The position numbers and the translations under genes were made by a program. Source: Terrimonas ferruginea DSM 30193 (GTDB lineage Bacteria > Bacteroidota > Bacteroidia > Chitinophagales > Chitinophagaceae). From it: DNA of 64,000 nucleotides. The notes under the pieces were generated by a model. The model saw only the letters and a list, made by a program, of their open reading frames with translations. It searched no databases and had not been told where the DNA came from. Shown here in pieces: positions 15,637-24,055 of the stretch; position 1 is the first letter of the stretch, and each line of letters starts with the position of its first letter. Location of the stretch: the NCBI RefSeq assembly GCF_000425585.1, contig NZ_AUDS01000023.1, positions 43,004-107,003 of the forward strand, written 5' to 3'.

Positions 15637-16584
15637 ATGGATATTGTTAATTTTCTGACCTCTTACTGGTTCGTTATTGTCCTTGTCCTGATCGTTTTCA
15701 GCGGTCTTTTTACGGTGAACCAGGGATACATCGGTGTCATCACGATGTTCGGCCGTTATCGTCGCATCGTTCGTCCCGGACTTAACTTCAAAATTCCCAT
15801 TCTGGAAATAGTAGCGAAACGTGTATCGATCCAGAACCGTTCCGTGGAACTCGAATTCCAGGGCGTGACGCAGGATCAGGCAAATGTTTATTTCAAAGCG
15901 ATGTTGTTGTATTCCGTGCAGAATGCGGATGAAGACACGATCAAGAAAGTGGCTTTTAAATTCGTGTCCGACCGCGATCTGATGCAGGCGCTGATCAAAA
16001 CCATTGAAGGTAACGTGCGTTCTTTCGTGGCTACCAAGAAGCAGGCGGAAGTGCTGGGGCTTCGCCGCGAGATCGTTCAGTATGTAAAAATAGAAGTGGA
16101 CCAGACACTCGAAGACTGGGGGTACCACCTGCAGGATCTGCAAATCAATGATATTACTTTTGACAAACTGATCCTGGATTCGATGAGTAAAGTGGTAGCC
16201 AGTAACAACCTGAAAGCCGCCGCTGAAAACGAAGGCCAGGCCTTACTGATCACCAAAACCAAACAGGCTGAAGCCGACGGTAATTCAATCAAAATATCTG
16301 CGGAAGCGGAAAAAGAAGCGGCCCGTCTGCGTGGTCAGGGTGTGGCCCTGTTCCGCAAGGAAGTAGCAGCCGGTATGAGCGAAGCAGCCGAACAAATGAA
16401 ACAGGCCAATCTCGATACCAACGTGATCCTTTTCAGTATGTGGACGGAAGCGATCAAAAACTTCGCCGAGTATGGCAAAGGCAACGTGATCTTCCTCGAT
16501 GGCAGTGCCGATGGCATGGAAAATACCATGAAACAGATCCAGGCGCTGATGGTGAAGCATGCCGGTACGAGTGACGTGAAATAG
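15637..16584 (+). CDS. SPFH/band-7 (stomatin/prohibitin-like) membrane protein
   Basis: The ATG at 15637 (MDIVNFLTSYWFVIVLVLIV) is chosen because it starts at the single N-terminal membrane helix; the earlier in-frame start adds 13 residues without family support. The protein has 315 residues. The SPFH domain (about 22-200) is marked by VNQGYIGVITMFGRYRRIVRPGLNFKIPILEIVAKRVSIQNRSVEL and by IKIEVDQTLEDWGYHLQDLQINDI-type sequence. A coiled coil rich in Ala, Glu and Lys follows (about 195-265). Such proteins form large membrane-bound assemblies that organise lipid domains or control proteases. No NfeD partner is next to it, so its specific role is not known. Confidence 0.9.
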   Translation: MDIVNFLTSYWFVIVLVLIVFSGLFTVNQGYIGVITMFGRYRRIVRPGLNFKIPILEIVAKRVSIQNRSVELEFQGVTQDQANVYFKAMLLYSVQNADEDTIKKVAFKFVSDRDLMQALIKTIEGNVRSFVATKKQAEVLGLRREIVQYVKIEVDQTLEDWGYHLQDLQINDITFDKLILDSMSKVVASNNLKAAAENEGQALLITKTKQAEADGNSIKISAEAEKEAARLRGQGVALFRKEVAAGMSEAAEQMKQANLDTNVILFSMWTEAIKNFAEYGKGNVIFLDGSADGMENTMKQIQALMVKHAGTSDVK

Positions 16585-16651
16585 AAGGTATAAGATGGAA
16601 GGCGGAAGGTAAAAGGTGAAAGCCATTGACCATTCACCATTCACCATTGAC
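16582..16651. repeat. GTAAGG- and ATTCACC-type heptamer repeats
   Basis: AGAAGGTATAAGATGGAAGG-type units run into CATTCACCATTCACC units directly after the SPFH gene. The 223-base gap to exbB also holds a terminator (16675-16711). Confidence 0.75.
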
Positions 16652-16674
16652 GTCACAACCACAAAAAACTTGTT

Positions 16675-16711
16675 AAAAAAGGCCGCGCCGTACAACGGAA
16701 CGGCCTTTTTT
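16675..16711 (+). terminator. Terminator between the SPFH gene and exbB
   Basis: AAAAAAGGCCG and CGGCCTTTTTT arms flank a GC-rich loop. It is strong and probably works in both directions. Confidence 0.8.
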
Positions 16712-16807
16712 CCGTTCCTACCCAGGACTTTATTGACAGTTGTTGATAACAATTGAAAAAATGAATCCCGGCCGTTCGTTACATTTACGCACTTAAAGAA
16801 AAATCGC

Positions 16808-17506
16808 ATGTTTGACCTCTTACAGATCATAGACTCCGTTCAGCAGTTAGCCAATAACGCGGTGGACGCGGACAAAAACAAAGATGGAGCGATCAGTATT
16901 TTTGAACTGGTATTCATGGGCGGCTGGATCATGGTGCCGCTGGGGCTGATGCTCCTTTTCGCTATTTACGTTTTTATCGAACGTTATATTGCCATCAAAC
17001 ATGCTTCCCGCATCGATCAGAACTTCATGAACATCATCCGGGATCATATCGTAAATGGCAATATTGCAGCGGCCCGCAGCTTTGCACGCAACACCAACAA
17101 CCCGGTTGCCCGCATCATCGATAAAGGTATCCAGCGCATCGGCAAACCCATTGATGCTATCGAACGCAGCATGGATAACGTAGGACAACTGGAAATGTAC
17201 AAACTCGAGAAAAACCTCGGTGTATTGTCAGTAGTTTCCAAAGCCGCACCCATCTTCGGTTTCGTAGGTACTCTGATTGGTCTGATGCAGCTTTTCTCCA
17301 ATATTCACGATGCCAAAGAAGTACAGATCGAAGTAATCTCCCAGGGTATCTATACCAAGCTGATCACGTCTATCACTGGTCTGGTGATCGGTCTGCTTGC
17401 CTACCTCGCTTACAACTTCCTCAATACACAGATCGATAAAACAGCTAATAAAATGGAACTGGCCAGTTCCGATTTTCTTGACGTGCTCCAGGAACCCACC
17501 CGATAA
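16808..17506 (+). CDS. exbB: MotA/TolQ/ExbB-family proton channel
   Basis: Inner-membrane protein that, with an ExbD/TolR partner, uses the proton gradient to drive an energy-coupling protein such as TonB. The 232-residue protein has an N-terminal segment, then three membrane helices: GGWIMVPLGLMLLFAIYVFIERY (about 38-60), SKAAPIFGFVGTLIGLMQLF (about 143-163) and ITSITGLVIGLLAYLAYNFL (about 180-200). The long cytoplasmic loop between the first two contains FARNTNNPVARIIDKGI, as expected. The exbD gene follows 12 bases later, so the two form an operon. A TonB-dependent receptor is encoded at 60.5 kb, but no tonB is seen in the window. Confidence 0.93.
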   Translation: MFDLLQIIDSVQQLANNAVDADKNKDGAISIFELVFMGGWIMVPLGLMLLFAIYVFIERYIAIKHASRIDQNFMNIIRDHIVNGNIAAARSFARNTNNPVARIIDKGIQRIGKPIDAIERSMDNVGQLEMYKLEKNLGVLSVVSKAAPIFGFVGTLIGLMQLFSNIHDAKEVQIEVISQGIYTKLITSITGLVIGLLAYLAYNFLNTQIDKTANKMELASSDFLDVLQEPTR

Positions 17507-17518
17507 ACTATATTTCTT

Positions 17519-17917
17519 ATGAAGTTTAGAAAAAAACATAGGGAAGAATCGGAGGTGTTCACGGACTCGCTCAATGACATCCTGTTTATCCTGCTGATGT
17601 TCTTCCTCATCACCACCACCATGGCCAACCCCAATGTGGTAAAGGTGAATGTGCCCAAAGGTTCGAAAGACACCAAAGCGAAACAGAACATCGTTGTTTC
17701 CATCAACAAGGATCAGCAATTCTTCATTGGTCAGAAGCAGGTAGATCCGAGCCTGATCGACTCATTCCTCCTCGAAGAAATCCGCCGGCAGAAACTGACG
17801 ATCGACACACCTACTGTGGTGATCAATGCCGATACCGCCGCCTATTACGGGGAAGTGTACCGCATTATGCGTATCGCCAAGCGCGACACGGCCAATGTGG
17901 TAGCGATCGTAAAATAA
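17519..17917 (+). CDS. exbD: ExbD/TolR-family biopolymer transport protein
   Basis: Partner of the upstream ExbB. The 132-residue protein has a short basic N-terminus (MKFRKKHREESEVFTDSLNDI). One membrane helix follows, ILFILLMFFLITTTMANPNVVKVNVPKG (about 22-40), preceded by the Asp expected in the proton path (DSLNDILFILL). The rest is a periplasmic domain (about 45-132) with VVSINKDQQFFIGQKQVD and VVINADTAAYYGEVYRIMRIAKRDTANVVAIVK. Only one exbD follows exbB here, although two in tandem are frequent in Bacteroidota. The stop lies 6 bases from that of the convergent prmC. Confidence 0.93.
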   Translation: MKFRKKHREESEVFTDSLNDILFILLMFFLITTTMANPNVVKVNVPKGSKDTKAKQNIVVSINKDQQFFIGQKQVDPSLIDSFLLEEIRRQKLTIDTPTVVINADTAAYYGEVYRIMRIAKRDTANVVAIVK

Positions 17918-17923
17918 ACAGGA

Positions 17924-18775
17924 TTATTTCCAGGCTTTCAGCATTCGCTCTTTTCCCTGCATATCCGGGCGGATAAGGGTTTTGTATCCCGCTTCGCGGA
18001 AAAGTTTTGTTGTCCCGGCTGCACCGTCGTGATGCAATTCGAGATAGATTTCTCCCTGCGGCTTTAAAAGGCGTAGACCCAACTGTGCTATTTTCCGGTA
18101 AAACAATAAAGGATCAGTATCCGGCACAAACAAGGCCAGGTGCGGTTCAAACCCCGTCACTTCTGCATTCATATTCTTTATTTCTGCAGCTGGTATATAA
18201 GGCGGATTGCTGACAACAATATCAACCGGCAGTAATAAAGACCACTGGCTTTCGTCCAATATATCGATCTGCTGAAAGTTTACTTCCACACCCAATTGCT
18301 GCGCATTTTGCCGGGCGAGATCCAATGCGTCTTTACTTACATCGATACCTGTGACGGTAAAAGGTTGCAGTCTCCGCTTCAATGTAATAGGAATACATCC
18401 TGTACCTGTGCCGATGTCCAGCACGCTGCGGTTGCTGAGTGGGAATTTTTGTTCACTGATGATCCATTCCACCAATTCTTCCGTTTCCGGCCGGGGAATG
18501 AGCGCGCGTTTGTCGGCGGTAAAGCGCAGACCGCAGAACCAGGCTTCGCCCAGTACATATTGCAACGGTTCGTGCTGTTCCAGCCGCGCCAGGTAACCGG
18601 GCAGAAGGGCCTCTGCTTCTTGCGGCAGATCGCGGTTGCGGTACAGCGATGCCGGCATTTTCCGGTCGGAAGAAAAATATTCAAGCAGCCACCGGCTGAT
18701 CGCCCGCGCCTCGTCTTCGCCAAAAACAGGGGTCAAACGTTGTATAATCCATGCACCTGCGTCCTGTAACGTCAT
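17924..18775 (-). CDS. prmC: Peptide chain release factor N5-glutamine methyltransferase
   Basis: Methylates the Gln of the GGQ motif in release factors RF1/RF2 using S-adenosylmethionine, in the cytoplasm. The 283-residue protein has the N-terminal helical domain (about 1-90, with PLQYVLGEAWFCGLRF) and a Rossmann methyltransferase domain. The AdoMet motif is SVLDIGTGTGCIPITLK (about 115-131), and the NPPY active-site motif is in VDIVVSNPPYIPAAEIKNM (about 180-198). The start at 18775 is an ATG, and ribD begins divergently only about 25-35 bases away. Confidence 0.95.
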   Translation of the reverse strand: MTLQDAGAWIIQRLTPVFGEDEARAISRWLLEYFSSDRKMPASLYRNRDLPQEAEALLPGYLARLEQHEPLQYVLGEAWFCGLRFTADKRALIPRPETEELVEWIISEQKFPLSNRSVLDIGTGTGCIPITLKRRLQPFTVTGIDVSKDALDLARQNAQQLGVEVNFQQIDILDESQWSLLLPVDIVVSNPPYIPAAEIKNMNAEVTGFEPHLALFVPDTDPLLFYRKIAQLGLRLLKPQGEIYLELHHDGAAGTTKLFREAGYKTLIRPDMQGKERMLKAWK

Positions 18776-18808
18776 GGGACAAACTTAATTCATTTACTTT
18801 TGCTGCTC

Positions 18809-19873
18809 GTGAACAAGTTCCCCGAACATACCGATGAGCATTGGATGTACCGCTGCCTGCAACTGGCGGCGTTGGGTGCCGGAAAAGTGGCGCCCAACCC
18901 GATGGTAGGAGCCGTGCTCGTACACAACAACCGGATTATCGGGGAGGGATATCATCAACGCTATGGGCAGGGCCATGCCGAAGTCAATTGCATTGCTTCG
19001 GTAAAACCCGGGGATGAATCGCTGATCTCCGCATCCGTAATGTATGTAAGCCTGGAACCCTGCGCGCATTTTGGTAAAACACCTCCCTGCGCAGACCTGA
19101 TCATCCGTTACAATATCCCGAAGGTGGTTATCGGCTGCCGTGATTCATTTGAGGAAGTAAATGGTAAAGGCATTGACAAATTGAAAGCGGCCGGCATTGA
19201 GGTTACGCTGGGTATATTGGAAAAAGAATGCCGGGAATTGAACCGCCGTTTCTTTACTTACCACAGTCGACAACGGCCTTACGTGATCCTCAAATGGGCG
19301 CAGACGGCCAATAAAAAAATAGGTGCAACAGCAGGACGATTACTGATAAGCGGCGAAATGAGTAACCGTCTCGTGCACAAATGGCGATCCGAAGAAGCAT
19401 CCATTCTTGTTGGCACGCAAACCGCCGCAGTGGATAACCCCGCTCTGACTACGAGGCTTTGGCCCGGACCATCACCCATCAGGGTAGTGCTGGACCGGCA
19501 ATTGAGACTCGATGCCGGTTTGCAGTTATTTGATGGTTCGGTGCGCACGATCGTGCTGAATGATATCCGCTCGTCCGAAGGAGAACCAGGTTATTTGCAA
19601 TTGGCAGCCGGGGAAAATTTCGCGGAGCGCGTATTGAATACCTTGCACCAGGCGCTGGTGCAAAGCATATTGATCGAAGGCGGATTGCAAACGCTCACTA
19701 CTTTTATCGAAGCCGGCTGCTGGGATGAAATAAGGATAATAGAAAATAAGCGGCTGATTGCCGGAGATATATCCGCACCGGAACTGCCTGCGTGCAGCCT
19801 TGCGGAAGAAATAACCATGGATGATGATGTGATACGCATCTATCGTCCGCAGACCACCACCAACACAGCATGA
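18809..19873 (+). CDS. ribD: Bifunctional riboflavin deaminase/reductase
   Basis: Carries out two successive steps of riboflavin synthesis: deamination of the pyrimidine, then NADPH-dependent reduction of the ribosyl group. The deaminase half (about 1-145) has the zinc motifs HAEVNCIAS and PCAHFGKTPPC. The reductase half (about 150-355) has RRPYVILKWAQTANKKIGA-like and VQSILIEGGLQTLTTFIEAGCWDE stretches. The start is uncertain: homologues carry a residue pattern like TDEHWMYRCLQLA, which favours GTG 18809 over ATG 18845, and TTG 18800 is also possible. A TACTTTTG box at 18795-18802 would then put the transcript start almost on the GTG. The 3' end overlaps yigZ by four bases (ATGA). Confidence 0.92.
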   Translation: MNKFPEHTDEHWMYRCLQLAALGAGKVAPNPMVGAVLVHNNRIIGEGYHQRYGQGHAEVNCIASVKPGDESLISASVMYVSLEPCAHFGKTPPCADLIIRYNIPKVVIGCRDSFEEVNGKGIDKLKAAGIEVTLGILEKECRELNRRFFTYHSRQRPYVILKWAQTANKKIGATAGRLLISGEMSNRLVHKWRSEEASILVGTQTAAVDNPALTTRLWPGPSPIRVVLDRQLRLDAGLQLFDGSVRTIVLNDIRSSEGEPGYLQLAAGENFAERVLNTLHQALVQSILIEGGLQTLTTFIEAGCWDEIRIIENKRLIAGDISAPELPACSLAEEITMDDDVIRIYRPQTTTNTA

Positions 19874-20481
19874 CGCCTGATTATTATTTTACGATCGAAA
19901 AACCTTCTGTTGCCGAATTCAAAGACCGTGGAAGCCGCTTCGTTGCTTATGCTTTTCCGATCAACAGTATCGAGGAGTTCAAAGCGCGTCTTGCGGAAGT
20001 AAAAAAGGAACACGGCAAAGCGTCGCATCATTGCTTTGCTTACCGCATTGGTCTGGATGGCAATACCCATCGCGTAAGTGATGATGGTGAACCTTCCGGA
20101 AGTGCAGGCCGCCCGATACTCGGGCAGCTCGACAGCAAGCAGGTGACGAATGTATTGATCGTGGTGGTGCGTTATTTCGGCGGCACACTGTTGGGTGTAC
20201 CCGGATTGATCAATGCGTATAAAACCGCAGCTACATTGGCTTTGCAGGTAACACCTTTGGTACAAAAACCCGTACTGGAAATTTACCGCCTGCAATTTGA
20301 TTATACCCAGATGAATGAAGTGATGATGGTGGTGAAACAGTTCGATTGCACAGTCCTTCGCCAGGAAATGCAATTATTCTGTTCGATGGATATCGGCATT
20401 CCCCGTAATCGTTTACAGGAAACCTTGTTTCGTTTCAAGGATTTGAGGGATGTGGTGCCGGAGAAGGTGGTGAATAAGTGA
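19870..20481 (+). CDS. yigZ: YigZ/IMPACT-family protein
   Basis: Small cytoplasmic protein of the conserved UPF0029/IMPACT family, related by fold to a domain of translation factors. Its bacterial role is poorly defined. The 203 residues show the family signature: SRFVAYAFPINSIEEFKARL, then HHCFAYRIG, HRVSDDGEPSGSAGRPILGQL and VVVRYFGGTLLGVPGLINAY. The C-terminal domain is present (about 135-203). It overlaps ribD by four bases and is presumably cotranscribed with it. The final codons GTG AAT AAG TGA merge into the GTGAATC-type heptamer tract that follows, so the repeat supplies the stop. Confidence 0.93.
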   Translation: MTPDYYFTIEKPSVAEFKDRGSRFVAYAFPINSIEEFKARLAEVKKEHGKASHHCFAYRIGLDGNTHRVSDDGEPSGSAGRPILGQLDSKQVTNVLIVVVRYFGGTLLGVPGLINAYKTAATLALQVTPLVQKPVLEIYRLQFDYTQMNEVMMVVKQFDCTVLRQEMQLFCSMDIGIPRNRLQETLFRFKDLRDVVPEKVVNK

Positions 20482-20806
20482 ATCGTCAATCGTCAATCGT
20501 CAATCGTGAATAGTGAATAGTGAATGGTGAATAAGGCAAGCAGTGAATAGGTGAGTGGCGAATATTTGCGCAGCCTGAGGTTCTCGAAGGCGCGTAAATC
20601 GTCAATCGTCAATCGTCAATAGTGAATGGTGAATGGTGAGTGGCGAATATTTGCGCTGCCTGAGGTTCTCGAAGGCGCGTCAATCGTCAATCGTCAATCG
20701 TCAATAGTGAATAGGTGAGTGGCGAATATTTGCGCATCCACACCGTGGTTCGTATACAGGAGCCAACTGCCGTAAATATATTCACCTATTCACTTATTGA
20801 CTTATT
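20478..20806. repeat. Composite intergenic repeat block
   Basis: The 378-base gap between yigZ and gdhA has no gene. It alternates heptamers of CGTCAAT/GTGAATA type with a longer element, GGTGAGTGGCGAATATTTGC, at 20551, 20636 and 20714 (steps of 85 and 78). The first two copies continue into GCCTGAGGTTCTCGAAGGC, itself a small hairpin. The third runs instead into a degenerate copy of the TTCGTGT hairpin (20749-20772). A terminator closes the block. Confidence 0.85.
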
Positions 20807-20810
20807 GCAT

Positions 20811-20844
20811 AAAAAAAAGCGTACGATTCGTACGCTTTTTTTTA
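20811..20844. terminator. Bidirectional terminator between yigZ and gdhA
   Basis: Perfect palindrome: A8 GCGTACGA / TCGTACGC T8. It serves the two convergent genes. Confidence 0.9.
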
Positions 20845-20859
20845 TGGATTCCTTTTGAA

Positions 20860-22275
20860 TTAAGGGAAGATGCCGAGCTCTGCATAGCTGGTCGCTACCT
20901 TGTTTACGGCAACTACATAGGCTGCTGTGCGCATGTCCGGAATAGCGGGATTGGCTTTCCATTCATTCATGATCTCATGTGTAGCAGTGATCATGGTTTC
21001 TTCCAGACCGCTGTATACAAGGTCAACTTCATCTGCACCGTGCTGAATATAGCCCTTCTCTTTATCAGATACTTTTTTACCGGTGAGACTTTCGATCTGG
21101 TTCAGGATATGCGTGTTCATGTTTTCATTGAAACGCTTTTCCATACGGCCATAACGAACGTGGCTCAGGTTTTTCAGCCATTCAAAATAAGATACGGTTA
21201 CACCGCCTGCATTGAGGTACATGTCGGGTACAACCAGTATTCCTTTTTTCGCGAAGATTTCATCCGCTTCAGGAGTCAGCGGGCCGTTAGCAGCTTCGCC
21301 GATGATCTTGGCTTTAACGCGTGGAGCATTTTCGCCATTGATCACGTTCTCCAGTGCGGCAGGGATCAGGATGTCGCAATCCAGTTCCAGTGCAGCGGTA
21401 TTGGTCTCGAGGTTTTTGGCACCGGGGAAATTCAGGATAGAACCGGTGGTCTTGCGGTGTGTGAACACAGCATCGATATCAAGTCCTTCTTCGTTGTAAA
21501 TAGATCCTTCGAATTCAGCCAGGCCGATCACTTTCGCGCCGGCATTCTGGAAGAATTTGGCGCTATGATAACCTACGTTACCCAGGCCCTGTACTACTAC
21601 GCGCTTGCCTTCCACGCCAACGGGCAGTGCGAGTTTTTCCATCACATCGGGGATGTTACAAACTTCACGCAGGCCGAAGAACACACCAAGGCCGGTAGCT
21701 TCGCGGCGGCCGCGCACACCACCTTGCGATACGGGCTTACCGGTTACGCAACCGGCAGCATCGATCTCTCCGGGGTTCATGGCAGTATAGGTATCGAGGA
21801 TCCAGCCCATTTCGCGTTCGCCTGTTCCGTAGTCGGGAGCGGGGACGTCGGTGCCGGGTCCGATGAATTTTTTCTTGATCAGTTCAGATGTATAACGACG
21901 GGTGATCTTTTCGAGTTCGTAGGCAGAGTACTTGCGGGGATCGATCTTGATACCGCCTTTGCCACCACCAAAAGGTACGTTTACGATCGCACATTTGTAG
22001 GTCATGAGGGCAGCCAGGGCCATTACTTCGTCCTGGTTAACCTCGGCAGCGAAACGGATACCACCTTTACAGGGCGTTTTATGATGCGAGTGTTGAACGC
22101 GGTAAGCTTCAATTACCTCGATGCTACCGTTGTCTTTTTTGATCGGGAAACGCATACGGTATACTGCGTTACAGGCTTTGATTTGTTCAAGAATACCCGG
22201 ATCCCATTTGGTGAATTTTGCGGCCTTATCGAAACTTTTTTCTACGGCCCCAAAAAAACTGTAGTGCTCTGACAT
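20860..22275 (-). CDS. gdhA: Glu/Leu/Phe/Val-type glutamate dehydrogenase
   Basis: Interconverts glutamate and 2-oxoglutarate plus ammonia with NAD(P), in the cytoplasm. The 471-residue protein carries KGGIRF and the catalytic lysine region CAIVNVPFGGGKGGIKIDPRKYS (about 105-130). It also has GPGTDVPAPDYGTGEREMGWILDTY, the nucleotide-binding glycines of VVQGLGNVGYHSAKFF (about 235-250), and GEAANGPLTPEADEIF. The start ATG at 22275 has a TAATTTTGC box 35 bases upstream (22310-22318). A long open frame on the opposite strand covers the same span and is a by-product of codon choice. The ccmD-like gene lies 77 bases upstream on the same strand. Confidence 0.96.
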   Translation of the reverse strand: MSEHYSFFGAVEKSFDKAAKFTKWDPGILEQIKACNAVYRMRFPIKKDNGSIEVIEAYRVQHSHHKTPCKGGIRFAAEVNQDEVMALAALMTYKCAIVNVPFGGGKGGIKIDPRKYSAYELEKITRRYTSELIKKKFIGPGTDVPAPDYGTGEREMGWILDTYTAMNPGEIDAAGCVTGKPVSQGGVRGRREATGLGVFFGLREVCNIPDVMEKLALPVGVEGKRVVVQGLGNVGYHSAKFFQNAGAKVIGLAEFEGSIYNEEGLDIDAVFTHRKTTGSILNFPGAKNLETNTAALELDCDILIPAALENVINGENAPRVKAKIIGEAANGPLTPEADEIFAKKGILVVPDMYLNAGGVTVSYFEWLKNLSHVRYGRMEKRFNENMNTHILNQIESLTGKKVSDKEKGYIQHGADEVDLVYSGLEETMITATHEIMNEWKANPAIPDMRTAAYVVAVNKVATSYAELGIFP

Positions 22276-22309
22276 GGTTTTAAATTTATTTTTCTAATGC
22301 AAGCAATGA

Positions 22310-22318
22310 GCAAAATTA
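22310..22318 (-). promoter_or_regulatory. -7 promoter box for gdhA
   Basis: On the minus strand this reads TAATTTTGC, a perfect TAnnTTTGC match, 35 bases upstream of the gdhA ATG. No clear -33 box is seen at standard spacing. Confidence 0.5.
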
Positions 22319-22352
22319 ATGGAAGTAATTACAACCGGTCGTTATAATTTGT

Positions 22353-22574
22353 TTAAGCTTTTTCCGTTGCGTTCTCTTTTTCGAGACGCGACAAACGTCT
22401 GTCGATTCCTATGATATATAGGATCAGTCCGGCGAGTATGGTCAGGAGTACGGCAATGACAACGTAGATCCGGCCACTGCTGCGCATCAGGCTTTCATTC
22501 GGGCCATTCTGGGCCTGCACTGCCATAGTAATAATCATTGATACGAACAGCAGGAGATAACGAAGACTTTTCAT
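22353..22574 (-). CDS. Small CcmD-like membrane protein
   Basis: Start set at ATG 22574 (MKSLRYLLLFVSMIITMAVQAQ). The 73-residue protein has a signal-like first helix, a short loop (NGPNESLMRSSGR), one membrane helix (IYVVIAVLLTILAGLILYIIG) and a charged tail (IDRRLSRLEKENATEKA). This layout matches the small CcmD-type proteins that help release holo-CcmE from the haem exporter in cytochrome c maturation. It overlaps the upstream ccmC by four bases (ATGA), which strongly ties it to that operon. The sequence is too short to assign from motifs alone. Confidence 0.75.
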   Translation of the reverse strand: MKSLRYLLLFVSMIITMAVQAQNGPNESLMRSSGRIYVVIAVLLTILAGLILYIIGIDRRLSRLEKENATEKA

Positions 22575-23284
22575 GACAGCATGTTTTTTTCTTTCAGCAA
22601 ATTGTAGCGGATCTTCAGCGTAGTGATCCATACGCCGAGCAGCGTCCAGCCGATATAAGCGGGCAATTGCACTTTTCTCATATCCGAACTTACATCTTTG
22701 AAATTCATCGCCGGGTTTCCGTCTTGTCCGGGGTGGAGGCTGGGAAGCAGCCGCGGCACGATCCAGATAGTGGGAAACAGCATGGCGAAGGCAAAGATGT
22801 TGTATACGGCGGCGGTACGTGCTCTTTTATCCATATCCGTGATCGAGTCACGCAATACGAGATAAGCAGCATAGATGAGCAGGGCAGTGGCGGCACCGAT
22901 CAGTTTGGGTTCACGCGCTACTGATTCAAATGAATCGAAAGTAGGGTTGTTGGGATCGGCCCAGGTATAGCTCATCCAGATAGCTCCGGTGCCATAACCC
23001 AGCAGGCCGAAAAGGATACCCACGTTGGCATATTGCTTGGCGTAGATATCATATTTAAGGTTGAACGTACGCAGATAGCGGATGGAGTTCACCACCGAAA
23101 CGGTGAAGAGCGTCATCATGGCCATCCACATGGCTACGTGATAAAAAAGATTGCGGCTTGTTTCTTCCAGTGCCGGCAGGTCGGGGATCTTCACCAGCAA
23201 TCCACCTGCAACGGCATACACCAGCAGCACCACACAAAGTACTTTCCACCAGTACCGGTTCTTTTTATTTTTTGCAGTTGCCAT
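22571..23284 (-). CDS. ccmC: Cytochrome c assembly protein CcmC/CcsA family
   Basis: Integral inner-membrane haem-handling protein. The start is placed at ATG 23284 (MATAKNKKNRYWWKVLCVVLL), giving 237 residues; the twelve upstream in-frame residues lack support. About six membrane helices are visible. The conserved Trp-rich region reads GYGTGAIWMSYTWADPNNPT (about 105-124), a divergent form of the WWD motif. Histidines that could bind haem are in NLFYHVAMWMAMM (about 45) and RLLPSLHPGQDG (about 180). It lies between ccmB and the ccmD-like gene in one transcription direction, so the three form a haem-export operon followed by gdhA. Confidence 0.88.
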   Translation of the reverse strand: MATAKNKKNRYWWKVLCVVLLVYAVAGGLLVKIPDLPALEETSRNLFYHVAMWMAMMTLFTVSVVNSIRYLRTFNLKYDIYAKQYANVGILFGLLGYGTGAIWMSYTWADPNNPTFDSFESVAREPKLIGAATALLIYAAYLVLRDSITDMDKRARTAAVYNIFAFAMLFPTIWIVPRLLPSLHPGQDGNPAMNFKDVSSDMRKVQLPAYIGWTLLGVWITTLKIRYNLLKEKNMLS

Positions 23285-23395
23285 ATTCTGAATTAGGTGG
23301 TAATTATGAAAGTGGTGCAAAATTAAGGTGGGGACCGCTAATACACCGCAAATTTTCCGTTTTAAGAAAGAAAAGTTCCGGCTTTAACAGACGGT

Positions 23396-23998
23396 TCAGT
23401 CTTTCCAGAGAAACGGAAAGAGGATAACGGCCAGTAATATGATCATGGCATCCAGCGCCAGCAGCAGCAGCACGTGGGAGGTATGCATGGTTAAGATAGG
23501 ATTGAAAGCGGCGTTGGACAACTTCATGAGCACCAGCAATTGGGGCACGATGAGGGGGAAACCGAGGATAGCCATGATTGCGGCATTTTGCTGGGCCTTG
23601 GCCGCTATGGCTGCCAGGAAAGTGAATACCAGGCTCAGGCTCAGCCCGCCCAGCAATACCAGTCCGGTAAATGCCCATACCCGTTCGATCGGGTTGCCGA
23701 GAAAAAGCCGGAACAGCAGCAGGGCCGTGAGGCTCATGGCCAGCATCAGCAGGGCATTGAACAACAGTTTGGCCAATACAAAGTCAGCCGGTGAGGCAAT
23801 GGAATAGAAATAAAGCATCCGCTGCCGGCTTTCCTGCAAAAAGCTTTTGGCCACCGCATTGATACAAACAAATAACTGGATGGTCCAGAATAACCCGTTC
23901 CACACTTTGCCTTCCGGCTCCTGGATAGCCAGGAACAGCACGAAAATGGTAGCGCCGATATACAATAGTATACCATAGAAGCTATATTGCTGCCGCAC
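23396..23998 (-). CDS. ccmB: Haem exporter permease CcmB, with no canonical start at the expected place
   Basis: Membrane subunit of the CcmAB haem-export ABC transporter. From the first usable start codon, GTG 23998, the 200-residue product has six membrane helices and family sequence such as SFLQESRQRMLYFYSIASPADFVLAKLLFN and LGFPLIVPQLLV. The frame stays open upstream to 24064 and encodes more family-like sequence: SLRHIWTLFRKDLLLEVRQQ. That stretch has no ATG, GTG or TTG. The codon where a start would be expected is ATA (24050-24052), and from there a TAAGTTA-type heptamer tract begins. Either translation starts at ATA, or the repeat has overwritten the start and a shortened protein is made. 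The ATPase gene ccmA is not in the window. Confidence 0.82.
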   Translation of the reverse strand: MRQQYSFYGILLYIGATIFVLFLAIQEPEGKVWNGLFWTIQLFVCINAVAKSFLQESRQRMLYFYSIASPADFVLAKLLFNALLMLAMSLTALLLFRLFLGNPIERVWAFTGLVLLGGLSLSLVFTFLAAIAAKAQQNAAIMAILGFPLIVPQLLVLMKLSNAAFNPILTMHTSHVLLLLALDAMIILLAVILFPFLWKD

Positions 23999-24055
23999 TT
24001 CGAGCAGGAGGTCCTTGCGGAAAAGGGTCCATATATGGCGGAGGGAAGTTATGAG

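Noticed and set aside
16781..16788. TACATTTA as promoter of exbB
   Set aside because: One base off the TAnnTTTG consensus and no TTG at the right spacing; not strong enough to list.
20797..22272. 491-residue open frame on the plus strand
   Set aside because: It lies exactly antisense to gdhA, whose motifs are complete. The product is Phe/His/Cys-rich with no domain; long antisense frames arise from codon choice here.
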